Below the pieces are notes generated by a model, which was given only the letters and a program-made list of their open reading frames with translations, did no database searches and had not been told where the DNA came from. From positions 141,236 to 205,235 of the forward strand of contig NZ_KB894583.1 in NCBI RefSeq assembly GCF_000374545.1: a DNA stretch of 64,000 nucleotides. Direction: 5' to 3'. Position numbers and translations under genes: made by a program. This DNA comes from Anaeromusa acidaminophila DSM 3853. GTDB lineage: Bacteria > Bacillota > Negativicutes > Anaeromusales > Anaeromusaceae. This document shows positions 43,915 to 52,295 of the stretch, in pieces; the first letter of the stretch is position 1, and the number at the start of each line of letters is the position of its first letter.

Positions 43915-45801
43915 ATGGCAACCACTAGCTCAGGTGCGGTTACGACATCGACTGTCAACGGCACCTCGCGGATTACCGGCTTGTCATCCGGCCTTGACGT
44001 CGATTCGATCGTTAAAGGCCTTATGGATGCGGAAAAAGTTAAGCTCTATAAAATGGAGCAGCAGGAAGACCTGCTGACTTGGCGACAGGAAGCGTATCGC
44101 AATACGATGGGGACGATGAATACATTTTCCTCAACATATTTGGACACGCTGTCTTCCAGCAGCATTACCAAGCAAGGGAATTTCTTGCAATATGAAGCGG
44201 AGAGCAGCGATACGGCTTATGCTACGGCAGAAGCAAGTGCCAATGCTAAAGTGGGCAGCCATACCTTGGCTGTATCGCAATTAGCGACAGCGAGCACCCG
44301 GAGCAGCAGTGCGGCTGTTAGCAAAGGAATTCAAGGATCGGCAGCACCTACCTATGGGATCACGTCAGGAACAACATGGAAAATGTATGTTGACGAAAAG
44401 GCATATACGGTAGATTTATCCGGTGTGACGGATACGGCAACGCTGCAGACGGCTATCAATAAAGCGGTAGGCAGCGGTAAAGTTACAGTTGGAACGAATG
44501 CAGGCAGCTTAACTTTAACGTCTGCAGATAGCGGTGTGCAGTATATCTCGGTAGAAACGCAGAATCTTCTTGGTTTTACTACTTCTGGTGTACTGGCTAA
44601 TCGCATCACCACCAGCCAGACTTTGAGCAACATTACTTCGTCTTTAAATTCACCGTTTTCTTTTAACAGCTCTGATGAAATTTCATTTACCATTAACGGG
44701 GAAAGCTTTACCTTTGATAAAGATGATACGCTAAGTGCTGTGATAAGCACGGTAAACAAAAGCGACGCTGGCGTTACGATGTCCTACGATTCGATCAACG
44801 ATAAACTTGTATTGACATCTAAGACCTTTGGGGCGGGAGCGACATTGACCGCAAGTGATAATACCGATGGTGGTTCGTTTATTAGCACTCTTCTGAGTAC
44901 TGATACAGCTGGTAAGGACGCCAAGTTGACGTTAGACGGGCAGGCATTGACTCGCAATAGCAATACCGTGACCATGGATGGCGTGACGTATACGCTGAAT
45001 AAAGAAACTACCAGCGATATCACGATTGGCGTGACCCAGAATTCTGACGCAACTTTTGACGTGATCACTAAGTTTGTAAACGGGTATAATACGCTCATTG
45101 AGACCATTCGTGGCAAGCTGACGGAAAAGTATAGCCGTGATTATCAACCGTTGACAGATCCTCAGAAAAGTTCGATGTCGGAAGCGGATATTACGGCGTG
45201 GGAGAAAAAAGCAAAGACAGGCTTACTGCAGCGTGATGATATGCTACAGGGTTTTCTGGATGAACTTCGTAACGCTTTTATGACGAGCGTACCCGGTGTG
45301 TCGCAGACGCTGAAATCCATTGGTATTACTAGCAGCAGTTATGCGGACTATGGTAAGCTTACGATTGATGAGTCTACATTGAAAGCGGCTATAAAGACCG
45401 ATCCGGAAGGGGTTATGAATCTTTTTAGTCAGAAGTCGACGACGTATAGTACTTCGGCGGTGCGGTCTCTTAGCGGTAGTGAGCAGACAGTTCGGTATAA
45501 AGAAGAAGGCTATGGCATGCGTTTCTACGATATATTCCAAAAATATGTCGGTACCAGTCGTGACTCTGCAGGCAATAAGGGATTGTTATTGGAAAAAGCA
45601 GGTCTGGCAGATGATGCTAGTTCGACGGACAATTCTCTTAGCGATCAATTGGAAGACATGAAAGAGCGCATTACCAACGAGGAAAAGCGTTTAAGCTTGG
45701 TGCAAACGCGATATTATACGGAATATACGAATATGGAAACGTATTTGAACAAGCTGACGACGCAGATGTCGGTATTCAGTAATAACAGCAGTGGTGGATA
45801 G
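43915..45801 (+). CDS. fliD: Flagellar filament cap protein FliD
   Basis: HAP2, the cap that folds flagellin at the filament tip. 628 residues with the family N terminus ITGLSSGLDVDSIVKGLMDAEKVKLYKMEQQEDLLTWRQEAYR, LAVSQLATAS, SISFTINGESFTF and VISTVNKSDAGVTMSYDSINDKLVLTSKTFG, and a C-terminal coiled coil (QLEDMKERITNEEKRLSLVQTRYYTEYTNMETYLNKL). Longer than E. coli FliD (468), owing to the exposed D2-D3 domains. ATG 43915 lies ten bases after AAGGAGG (43898-43904); ATG 43908 is too close. FliS is absent downstream; a small coiled-coil gene takes its place. Confidence 0.95.
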   Translation: MATTSSGAVTTSTVNGTSRITGLSSGLDVDSIVKGLMDAEKVKLYKMEQQEDLLTWRQEAYRNTMGTMNTFSSTYLDTLSSSSITKQGNFLQYEAESSDTAYATAEASANAKVGSHTLAVSQLATASTRSSSAAVSKGIQGSAAPTYGITSGTTWKMYVDEKAYTVDLSGVTDTATLQTAINKAVGSGKVTVGTNAGSLTLTSADSGVQYISVETQNLLGFTTSGVLANRITTSQTLSNITSSLNSPFSFNSSDEISFTINGESFTFDKDDTLSAVISTVNKSDAGVTMSYDSINDKLVLTSKTFGAGATLTASDNTDGGSFISTLLSTDTAGKDAKLTLDGQALTRNSNTVTMDGVTYTLNKETTSDITIGVTQNSDATFDVITKFVNGYNTLIETIRGKLTEKYSRDYQPLTDPQKSSMSEADITAWEKKAKTGLLQRDDMLQGFLDELRNAFMTSVPGVSQTLKSIGITSSSYADYGKLTIDESTLKAAIKTDPEGVMNLFSQKSTTYSTSAVRSLSGSEQTVRYKEEGYGMRFYDIFQKYVGTSRDSAGNKGLLLEKAGLADDASSTDNSLSDQLEDMKERITNEEKRLSLVQTRYYTEYTNMETYLNKLTTQMSVFSNNSSGG

Positions 45802-45816
45802 GGGAGGGAAACTTCC

Positions 45817-46221
45817 TTGACGGAAATGGAAGGCCAAGCTTTTTTTAAAGAAGAGCTGCGGCTTTTAGAAAACTTGGCGGAAAACAGCAAACGGCAAATG
45901 CATAAGCTGGAAAAGCGTCTTTGGGTGGGCTTGCGCCGGCTGAGTGAAGAACGCGACGGATATTTACGCCTTTGGCAGGAGCGGAAGAGCCAGCGTGAAG
46001 AAGCCTGGAAGGTTGGGAGCAGTTCTTTGCAAGCCTTGCGGGAACAAGTTCGTTCTAAACAGGCGGAAGTGGAACGGCTTCATGCAGAATTGATGCAAGA
46101 AACCGAATGCGCTAAGCGGGTTCAAGCCTTGAAATTACAACAGGTTAACAAAGGGCAGGTTATGAAAAATCAATATGAAGGTCCGGCGCCCACCTCTATA
46201 CGGTGGAATATTCAAGGATGA
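45817..46221 (+). CDS. Small coiled-coil protein, possible flagellar export chaperone
   Basis: 134 residues, strongly helical and charged, with heptad-like segments at about 10-90 (LLENLAENSKRQMHKLEKRLW, LREQVRSKQAEVERLHAELMQE) and a short C-terminal tail YEGPAPTSIRWNIQG. No membrane segment or signal. Position directly after fliD, size and helicity fit FliT/FlgN-like chaperones for hook-associated proteins, but no specific motif proves it. Start is TTG 45817, nine bases after GGGAGG; ATG 45826 is too far. A terminator follows, so it closes the flagellar transcript. Confidence 0.6.
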   Translation: MTEMEGQAFFKEELRLLENLAENSKRQMHKLEKRLWVGLRRLSEERDGYLRLWQERKSQREEAWKVGSSSLQALREQVRSKQAEVERLHAELMQETECAKRVQALKLQQVNKGQVMKNQYEGPAPTSIRWNIQG

Positions 46222-46227
46222 TAAAAT

Positions 46228-46265
46228 GCCTGGTGGAATCGGAAATTTCACCAGGTGTTTTTTAT
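46228..46265 (+). terminator. Flagellar cluster terminator
   Basis: GCCTGGTGGAA pairs with TTTCACCAGGT (wobbles) around CGGAAA, then six Ts. It excludes starts of the next gene upstream of about 46265. Confidence 0.75.
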
Positions 46266-46287
46266 GTCTGGGTATGGGTGGTGTGAA

Positions 46288-47640
46288 ATGAAAACATACA
46301 CAGTGGAGGAAGGCTTGAATCTGGCGCATGGCGGCAAGCTTCGGGAAGCGGCTATTTATTTCTGTCAGGCTGTCAAAGAAGAGCCGCATAATCCGGCGCT
46401 ATATCAGCGCTTGGGCGAACTGCTGGTAGCATTAGAAGAATGGGATCATGCGCAGGCTTGCTTTGGACAACTGCTGGCCTTAGCTCCAGAACACGCAGAG
46501 GCCTATAACTATATGGGCGTTATTTTGAAGCGCAAAGAGTACTTGGCAGAAGCGGAGGCATGCTATCGGGAAGCGGTTGAATTAAAGCCAGATTATGCGG
46601 AAGCCTTTCATAATATGGGGAATTGCTTGCTGCGCCAGGAAAAGTATGCCGAAGCAGAGGCGGCGTACTTGAAGGCGGTGGAATTGCAACCGGATTTGTT
46701 GAAAGCCCGTTTCTCGTTAGGGATCTACTACTTGCTTATGGGGCAGCGAGAAAAGGGCTGGAAATGGTATGATGCGCGTTTAGATTGGAAAGACTCTTTT
46801 CATATGGACATTCCTATTTGGCAGGGAGAAAGCTTAGCAGGGCGAAGAATTCTTCTGTTTTACGAGCAAGGCTTTGGCGACATGTTGCATTGCTTGCGTT
46901 ATGTCCCGCAAATTGTGAGGCAGGCGCAGGAAGTAACGGTTTGGATTCAAGAGCCCTTGGCAAGATTGCTTAAAGAAATGAAGCCAGCGTATAAGGTTTG
47001 TACCAGCAACCGTCAACTGGACGCAGCGCAGTTTGATTTTGCGTGTTCTATTTTCAGCCTGCCAGCGAAGCTGCCGTCTTTAGAGGCTGCTGTTCCGTAT
47101 CTTTGGGCGGCCTCAAAAAATAGAGAAGCCTGGTATAAAAAGCTGGGGCCGGTTGCTAAAGGACGTCTTAAAGTCGGCGTGGTCTGGGCCGGAAATCCGG
47201 AGCACTCGAATGATGAAAACCGTTCCAGTTCGTTTGCAGAGTTTCGACGGCTCTTTGCCATTCCTGGCGTGTTGTGGGTGAACTTACAGGTTGGCGAGGA
47301 ACAAAAGCGTTTTGAAGAAATCTCCGATGCGGAGAGACTGTTTGATACTGCAGGAGAACTGACGGATTTTGCTGAGACAGCCGGAGTTATCGCTAATCTG
47401 GATTTAGTCATTGCCGTGGATACGGCGGTAGCACATTTAGCCGGGGCAATGGGGAAGCCGACGTGGCTGCTAGTACCGTATCATCCTGAATGGCGCTGGG
47501 AATTAAAGCGGGAAGATTGTTTTTGGTATCCTACCATGCGCTTGTTTCGACAAACGGTTCGAGGCGACTGGCAGGAAGTGCTGCAGCGGGTGGCTGTTGC
47601 CTTGACAGAACAAGTGAGCTCAACAGAAGGGCGGGCGTAG
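46288..47640 (+). CDS. TPR protein with glycosyltransferase-like C-terminal domain (paralogue 1)
   Basis: 450 residues. The first half has about four to five tetratricopeptide repeats (for example EHAEAYNYMGVILKRKEYLAEAEACYREAVELKPDYAEAFHNMG). The second half, from about residue 170, contains a GT-B-like domain related to ADP-heptose/GT9-type transferases as found in bacterial TPR proteins: ILLFYEQGFGDMLHCLRYVP, KVGVVWAGNPEHSNDENRSS and LDLVIAVDTAVAHLAGAMGKPTWLLVP. Such genes next to flagellin or late flagellar genes are often linked to flagellin glycosylation, which I infer here. ATG 46288 is supported by the upstream terminator and GGTGGTG site. A paralogue follows 2 nt later. Confidence 0.82.
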   Translation: MKTYTVEEGLNLAHGGKLREAAIYFCQAVKEEPHNPALYQRLGELLVALEEWDHAQACFGQLLALAPEHAEAYNYMGVILKRKEYLAEAEACYREAVELKPDYAEAFHNMGNCLLRQEKYAEAEAAYLKAVELQPDLLKARFSLGIYYLLMGQREKGWKWYDARLDWKDSFHMDIPIWQGESLAGRRILLFYEQGFGDMLHCLRYVPQIVRQAQEVTVWIQEPLARLLKEMKPAYKVCTSNRQLDAAQFDFACSIFSLPAKLPSLEAAVPYLWAASKNREAWYKKLGPVAKGRLKVGVVWAGNPEHSNDENRSSSFAEFRRLFAIPGVLWVNLQVGEEQKRFEEISDAERLFDTAGELTDFAETAGVIANLDLVIAVDTAVAHLAGAMGKPTWLLVPYHPEWRWELKREDCFWYPTMRLFRQTVRGDWQEVLQRVAVALTEQVSSTEGRA

Positions 47641-47642
47641 GC

Positions 47643-49490
47643 GTGACAGGGAATGCGTATATAGAAGAAGGGAAAAAACTGGCGTTAACGGGAAATTATC
47701 TAGAAGCGGCTATACTGTTTGAAAAAGAGGCACAGGAGAACCCTCAGCACGTTCAAGCTTTTTGGTTTTTAGGTGTTGCGCTAGCGGAAGCAGGGGATTT
47801 AGAGAAGGCGGCGGCAGCTTTGTTTCGCGCTACATCTTTGCAGCCGGATTTTTGGGAAGCGTATTTTTACTTGGCATTATGCTTGAAAGGTATGGGGCGC
47901 CTAGATGGAGCGGAAGCCTGCTTGCGCAAAGTGCTGAGCTTAAAGCCGGACCACGCGGAAAGCTATAATAACCTGGGCTTGATTCTAAGTGAAAGCGGCC
48001 AACTGCTTGAGGCGGAGTCCTGTTTTTTGCTAGCTTTGGAATTGACGCCAGATAGTGCGGAGCTTTGCAATAATTTTGGGGTGCTGAAATTCAAAACTCA
48101 CTTATTTGAGGAAGCAATTCATTGGTTTCGCAAGGCTATTGAATTGCAGCCGGAATATGCGCAGGCGTGCAATAATCTGGGTTTGGTCTTGAAAGACAGT
48201 GGCAAGAAGGCGGAAGCTTGCTCGTGTTTTCGGAGGGCCTTGGAGTTACAACCTCAGTATGGAGAAGCCCATAATAATTTAGGGCTTGTTTTAAAAGATT
48301 TGCAGCAAATAGAGGAAGCGGAACTTCATTTCCGCAAAACGATCGAATTGCGGCGAGATCATGAAGGCGCCTATAATAATCTTTTTTTGCTGCTAAAAGA
48401 CGCTGGCCGAATGGAAGAGGCGGAAGCCTGTTTGCGACAAGGGATCGCGGTGAGACCAGGACATGCATTATTTTACTACCATTTGGGAAATTTTATGCAG
48501 GATTTGGGGCGATTGGAAGAAGCGATTGCAGCGCATGAAAAAGCGTTGGCTCTTAAGCCTGACTACCAGGAAGCTGATTACGCACTGGGGTTGATTTATT
48601 TTTCGCAGGGGCAGTATGAAAAGGCTTGGGAGAAGTATGAGCTGAGGTGGTCGTTATTTGGCAACTTTCAGCCTCCGCTTCCTTTATGGAAAGGGGAAGA
48701 CTTGACCGGGAAGAAGATATTATTGTTTCGCGAACAAGGGTATGGCGATATTATCCAATTTACTCGGTATGCGCCGCTGGTGGCAGCTGTAGCTAAAGAG
48801 ACGACTTTGTGGGTAGATACGCCATTGGAGAGATTATTGGACATTTCGTTTTCTATGCGAGTCGAAGGTGGGAATCGAGTACCGGAGGGGAGTTATGACA
48901 TAGCTTGTGCATTGATGAGCTTGCCTTATTGGCTACATACCACCGAAGAGACTATACCGGTGCAAGTACCCTATTTGCTTGCGCCGGAAGAAGTAGTAGC
49001 TAGATGGAGCGGAAAATTGGCGCAGGAAGCAGAGGGAAAAAAGCTGCGCGTTGGGGTCGTCTGGGCGGGAAACCCTAAACATAAAAATGATGTGAATCGC
49101 TCTTTGCCGATTGAGATGTTTCAAGATCTTTTTGAAATCCAGGAGATTGCCTGGGTTAGCTTGCAAGAAGGAGTGCGCGCTAAAGAGCTTGGGAAAGCTA
49201 CAGAAACGGTGTGGGATGTTTCTGCAGAGCTAACGGATTTTGCGGAGACAGCGGCTTTAATTACTAATTTGGATTTGGTCATTGCAGCCGATACGGCGGT
49301 GGCGCATTTAGCGGGAGCTCTAGGAAAAGAAACCTGGTTGCTGCTCCCTTATATAGCGGAATGGCGCTGGCAATTGCAACGAGAGGATACGCCTTGGTAT
49401 CCGACAATGCGTCTGTTTCGGCAACAGCAGTCTGGAGATTGGCCGGAAGTATTGAAGCGCGTTAAGCAAGAACTGTTGAAAAAGCTGTGA
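47643..49490 (+). CDS. TPR protein with glycosyltransferase-like C-terminal domain (paralogue 2)
   Basis: 615 residues, same architecture as its upstream neighbour but with roughly nine TPR units before the GT9-like domain (repeated words such as AESYNNLGLILSESGQLLEAE, AHNNLGLVLKDLQQIEEAE and DYQEADYALGLIYFSQGQYEKA). The C-terminal domain carries LFREQGYGDIIQFTRYAP, RVGVVWAGNPKHKNDVNRSL and LDLVIAADTAVAHLAGALGKETWLLLP. Identity to paralogue 1 across the C-terminal domain is evident, so the pair arose by duplication with TPR expansion. Start is GTG 47643 just after the previous stop; no ATG is available. They probably act together on a glycan acceptor; the substrate is unknown. Confidence 0.82.
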   Translation: MTGNAYIEEGKKLALTGNYLEAAILFEKEAQENPQHVQAFWFLGVALAEAGDLEKAAAALFRATSLQPDFWEAYFYLALCLKGMGRLDGAEACLRKVLSLKPDHAESYNNLGLILSESGQLLEAESCFLLALELTPDSAELCNNFGVLKFKTHLFEEAIHWFRKAIELQPEYAQACNNLGLVLKDSGKKAEACSCFRRALELQPQYGEAHNNLGLVLKDLQQIEEAELHFRKTIELRRDHEGAYNNLFLLLKDAGRMEEAEACLRQGIAVRPGHALFYYHLGNFMQDLGRLEEAIAAHEKALALKPDYQEADYALGLIYFSQGQYEKAWEKYELRWSLFGNFQPPLPLWKGEDLTGKKILLFREQGYGDIIQFTRYAPLVAAVAKETTLWVDTPLERLLDISFSMRVEGGNRVPEGSYDIACALMSLPYWLHTTEETIPVQVPYLLAPEEVVARWSGKLAQEAEGKKLRVGVVWAGNPKHKNDVNRSLPIEMFQDLFEIQEIAWVSLQEGVRAKELGKATETVWDVSAELTDFAETAALITNLDLVIAADTAVAHLAGALGKETWLLLPYIAEWRWQLQREDTPWYPTMRLFRQQQSGDWPEVLKRVKQELLKKL

Positions 49491-49565
49491 TTTGGAATGT
49501 TGATATGAAATTCAAATTTTAAACAGAATTAGCAAGAGCGACTGGCAGAGCCATATCGGCAAATG

Positions 49566-49632
49566 AAAAAAGCTAAAGCGAGAACGTTTGCGGCAGATTT
49601 TTTGCAAACATACTTGCTTTAGCTTTTTTATT
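49566..49632 (+). terminator. Glycosyltransferase pair terminator
   Basis: AAAAGCTAAAGC with its inner arm pairs with the complementary GCTTTAGCTTTTTT, and GTTTGC with GCAAAC inside; long stem followed by a T-run. Confidence 0.85.
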
Positions 49633-49640
49633 GTAGGCAA

Positions 49641-49886
49641 TTACCATGATTCAAAACGGATGGAGATGCGTTCAGGCAGGGAGCGTACGAGGTGGGGAAT
49701 GCGGCAGAAGGCTTTATATAGGGCCCAGCAGGACAAACAAACTAGCACGGTTCGTGGCGTTGGGGAAGTTGCTAAGCGTACTAGAAGTTCATCTAGGACC
49801 AAAATTAATTCGTTGCCGCCGATAATCAGGCCAGAGCCGATTAAGGCAATAATGCGATATAAGAGAACGTAAAAGGACCGCAACAC
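49641..49886 (-). CDS. Small membrane protein, unknown
   Basis: 81 residues. Begins VLRSFYVLLYRIIALIGSGLIIGG, with two membrane segments (about 5-25 and 45-60) and a basic C terminus RSLPERISIRFESW. GTG 49886 is chosen as the start because AAAGGAG lies eight bases upstream; ATG 49916 is in frame but has no site. No family recognised. Its stop lies near the terminator of the convergent glycosyltransferase gene. Confidence 0.5.
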   Translation of the reverse strand: MLRSFYVLLYRIIALIGSGLIIGGNELILVLDELLVRLATSPTPRTVLVCLSCWALYKAFCRIPHLVRSLPERISIRFESW

Positions 49887-50065
49887 GAAATCCGCTCCTT
49901 TCTTTTTATCTATCATATCATTTTCGCTCTGCTTTGCCTATGAAAAGATGATAAGAAGATGATTTTTTCAATAACGTAGTGCGGAAAGCAGGAATGTTGC
50001 ATTAAAAAGACGAAATAAACAGAAAATATATTTGAGTAAAGTCTATGCAAGGAGGACGAGGCAGT

Positions 50066-50374
50066 ATGAAATGGGAAGACGCAATTTCTTTATCCAGTGA
50101 GGGCAAGATTGAGTCCATGTGTCGAGTTGTTGGCGAGTGGGGCGTATTTATCGGCGGTCAATGTATTGGTATCAAAGTGGTCGAAGGAGGAGACGGCAAA
50201 CTAGGACATCGTACAAGCCATTTTTATCAGCCCGCTGGAGCGGCCTATCCGTATGTCAGCCCGAATGAATGGTTTGCGACTATGGAGGATGCTTTGATTG
50301 ACGCCACCAAGCAGCTCACAGAACCATACGATCCGGAAAATCCGGGAACATGGACTGTGAATTGCGGCTATTAA
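50066..50374 (+). CDS. Uncharacterised 102-residue protein
   Basis: Soluble protein starting MKWEDAISLSSEGKIESMCRVVGEWGVF; no signal peptide or membrane segment. Aromatic, Gly-rich segments (GDGKLGHRTSHFYQPAGAAYPY) and a C-terminal DPENPGTWTVNCGY are seen, the latter with a Trp and one Cys. No family was recognised. ATG 50066 follows AAGGAGG by ten bases, so ATG 50045, inside that site region, is rejected. Monocistronic, with an A+T-rich upstream region and a strong terminator; expression is likely. Confidence 0.6.
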   Translation: MKWEDAISLSSEGKIESMCRVVGEWGVFIGGQCIGIKVVEGGDGKLGHRTSHFYQPAGAAYPYVSPNEWFATMEDALIDATKQLTEPYDPENPGTWTVNCGY

Positions 50375-50382
50375 TTGCTAAA

Positions 50383-50424
50383 GAAAGTCCCGGGGCTGGC
50401 TTATGTCCAGTTCCGGGACTTTCT
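50383..50424 (+). terminator. Terminator after the 102-residue protein gene
   Basis: GAAAGTCCCGG pairs with CCGGGACTTTC around an 18-nt loop. It lies near the end of the convergent regulator gene and may serve both. Confidence 0.8.
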
Positions 50425-50490
50425 AACTAACAGGGAATTGATAACTGCGAAGCCTCCTCTTTTATCTGGATTCTCCGAGGGTCGTAGCTT

Positions 50491-52050
50491 TTAATGAGAA
50501 CTTCCTGGTGCGGAGAGGTCGTATTTGCGAAGCTTTTTAAGAATGGCGGTATGGGACAATCCCAAAGCGAGACCCAGTTGACGAGCGCTGCGATAGTTTC
50601 CCAACGCTTCTGCAAGAAGCTGCTTTTCCACTTCTTGCATGGAGGCGGCTAAAGACTGCATTTTTTTGGCGGGTGCTGTCAAGGGTGTGTTGGACATAGC
50701 GGCAGAAGGCAAAAGAATATGCTCGCTTAGGAGAACGGGGCCGGTAACAATATTACAGGCGCGCTCCATAATGTTTTCCAATTCACGGATATTGCCGGGC
50801 CAATGATAATGCTTGAGTTTTTCCAGGGCGGTAGTGCTGATTTCTTGTACGCTTTTCTGGAGCTTGGCGGCAAACCGTTGCAAAAAGAAACGGCTAAGCG
50901 GTGCGATATCATCCAATCTTTCACGAAGGGGGGGCAAAAAAAGAGGAATGACATTTAAACGGTAGTAAAGGTCCTCACGGAAGGTTCCTTGGGCCATTAA
51001 AGTTTCCAGAGGACGATTGGTGGCGGCGAGAATACGTACATCGATCGGTTGTTCGCGGTTGCTGCCTAAACGGCGAACTTTTCGTTCTTGTAGTACGCGT
51101 AACAGCTTAGCTTGCAGATGCGAAGAAACTTCGCCGATTTCATCCAAAAACAGAGTGCCTCCCTGGGCCAATTCAAAAAGACCTGCTTTTCCTCCCTTGA
51201 CGGCGCCCGTAAAAGAGCCTTCTTCGTAGCCAAAGAGCTCGCTTTCCAACAGGGCATCGGGAATGGCTGCGCAGTTGACCGGCAGAAATGCTTTGGCATT
51301 GCGCGGCGAAGCTGCATGAAGGGCGCGAGCGATTAGCTCTTTGCCAGTGCCAGTTTCACCGCGGATTAAAACAGTGGAATCACTGCGGGCGTATGTTTGA
51401 GCCTGGGACACTACTTCCTGCATGGCGGTGCTGCTGAAAATGATCTCTGCGAAGGTGAAGGGAGAGGGGCCTGTCAAACGGTGGACAAGATCTTGAACAT
51501 CTTGAATGTCTCGCAGTACAACCATGGCGCCGCTGACAAAGCCGGAGGCATCTAAAAGAGGGGTGCTGGTAGCAAGGCAATGTCCGGCAACTTTTTCAAA
51601 AAACAGTTCTTCATTATGATAGCTTTTGCCGCTTTCCAATGTCCGGCGCAACGGAGAGGCGGCCGGAAAAATATCTTCCAGCCATTTGCCCAAAATTTCT
51701 TCGGCTGGGCAGTGAAGCAGTTTTTCCGCCGCTGGATTGCATTGTGTAATTCGTCCATGACGGTCAATCGCGATAATGCCATCTTGTACGGAGGTCAGCA
51801 TGGCTTGGATTTGCTGTGAACGTTCTTGGTGAGGCATTAGATCGATCATTTCAACATCAAGAATACCGGGTACAGTGAGAAGACACTCTGCTAACTCACG
51901 GGCGGCAGAATGTGATAACGGCTGAACTTCCAGGAAAATGACACGCAGGTCGACTTCCATTGAAAGAATATTAATATGTCGTTCCGCAAGAATGCGAGAG
52001 ATGTCCATGACTAACCCAACACGGTCTACATTAGGAAGGCGAAAACGCAT
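50491..52050 (-). CDS. TyrR-like sigma-54-dependent transcriptional activator (ACT-PAS-AAA+-HTH)
   Basis: 519-residue enhancer-binding protein. Order: N-terminal ACT domain (1-72, RVGLVMDISRILAERHINILSMEV), PAS domain (78-185, SVQDGIIAIDRHGRITQCN), AAA+ core (195-440) with Walker A GETGTGKE (231-238), the sigma-54 contact loop GSFTGA at 278-283 (canonical GAFTGA with Ala to Ser), Walker B GGTLFLDEIGE, and a C-terminal Fis-like HTH with YRSARQLGLALGLSHTAILKKLRKY. The ACT-PAS-AAA+ arrangement is that of TyrR, which senses amino acids. It is divergent from ald, whose promoter is sigma-54 type, so it is the likely activator of alanine dehydrogenase. GAAAGGAAG precedes the start. Confidence 0.93.
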   Translation of the reverse strand: MRFRLPNVDRVGLVMDISRILAERHINILSMEVDLRVIFLEVQPLSHSAARELAECLLTVPGILDVEMIDLMPHQERSQQIQAMLTSVQDGIIAIDRHGRITQCNPAAEKLLHCPAEEILGKWLEDIFPAASPLRRTLESGKSYHNEELFFEKVAGHCLATSTPLLDASGFVSGAMVVLRDIQDVQDLVHRLTGPSPFTFAEIIFSSTAMQEVVSQAQTYARSDSTVLIRGETGTGKELIARALHAASPRNAKAFLPVNCAAIPDALLESELFGYEEGSFTGAVKGGKAGLFELAQGGTLFLDEIGEVSSHLQAKLLRVLQERKVRRLGSNREQPIDVRILAATNRPLETLMAQGTFREDLYYRLNVIPLFLPPLRERLDDIAPLSRFFLQRFAAKLQKSVQEISTTALEKLKHYHWPGNIRELENIMERACNIVTGPVLLSEHILLPSAAMSNTPLTAPAKKMQSLAASMQEVEKQLLAEALGNYRSARQLGLALGLSHTAILKKLRKYDLSAPGSSH

Positions 52051-52133
52051 AAGAGAAACTTCCTTTCAAAGAGGGATAAAATAGGAACTGAACTTTCTTT
52101 ACCAGTATATTACACAAATTTTATTCATTTCCT

Positions 52134-52167
52134 GCAACAAAAGTTTCCATGTGGAATTTTTTGTTGC
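52134..52167. promoter_or_regulatory. 34-bp palindrome, probable activator binding site (UAS)
   Basis: GCAACAAAA...TTTTTGTTGC with inner TTTCCA/TGGAA; 14 of 17 position pairs match around the centre at 52150/52151. The centre is about 107 bp upstream of the predicted ald start, the usual distance for an enhancer of a sigma-54 promoter. It also lies between the two divergent genes and could autoregulate the activator. Confidence 0.7.
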
Positions 52168-52230
52168 CAACAGGTGGTGCGAAAAGTTTCCAAAAATGAA
52201 AATGGTTCAGTGAAAAAGCCTTATTAGACT

Positions 52231-52246
52231 TGGCATGATTATTGCT
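52231..52246 (+). promoter_or_regulatory. Sigma-54 promoter of ald
   Basis: TGGCATGATTATTGCT matches the -24/-12 consensus TGGCAC-N5-TTGCW, with the GG and GC dinucleotides exactly 12 bp apart. Predicted start near 52257, 39 nt before the ald ATG. Confidence 0.85.
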
Positions 52247-52295
52247 ATATAAAAAGCAGCGGTATAAACCGTAATTTGCATTTGGAGGGATTACG

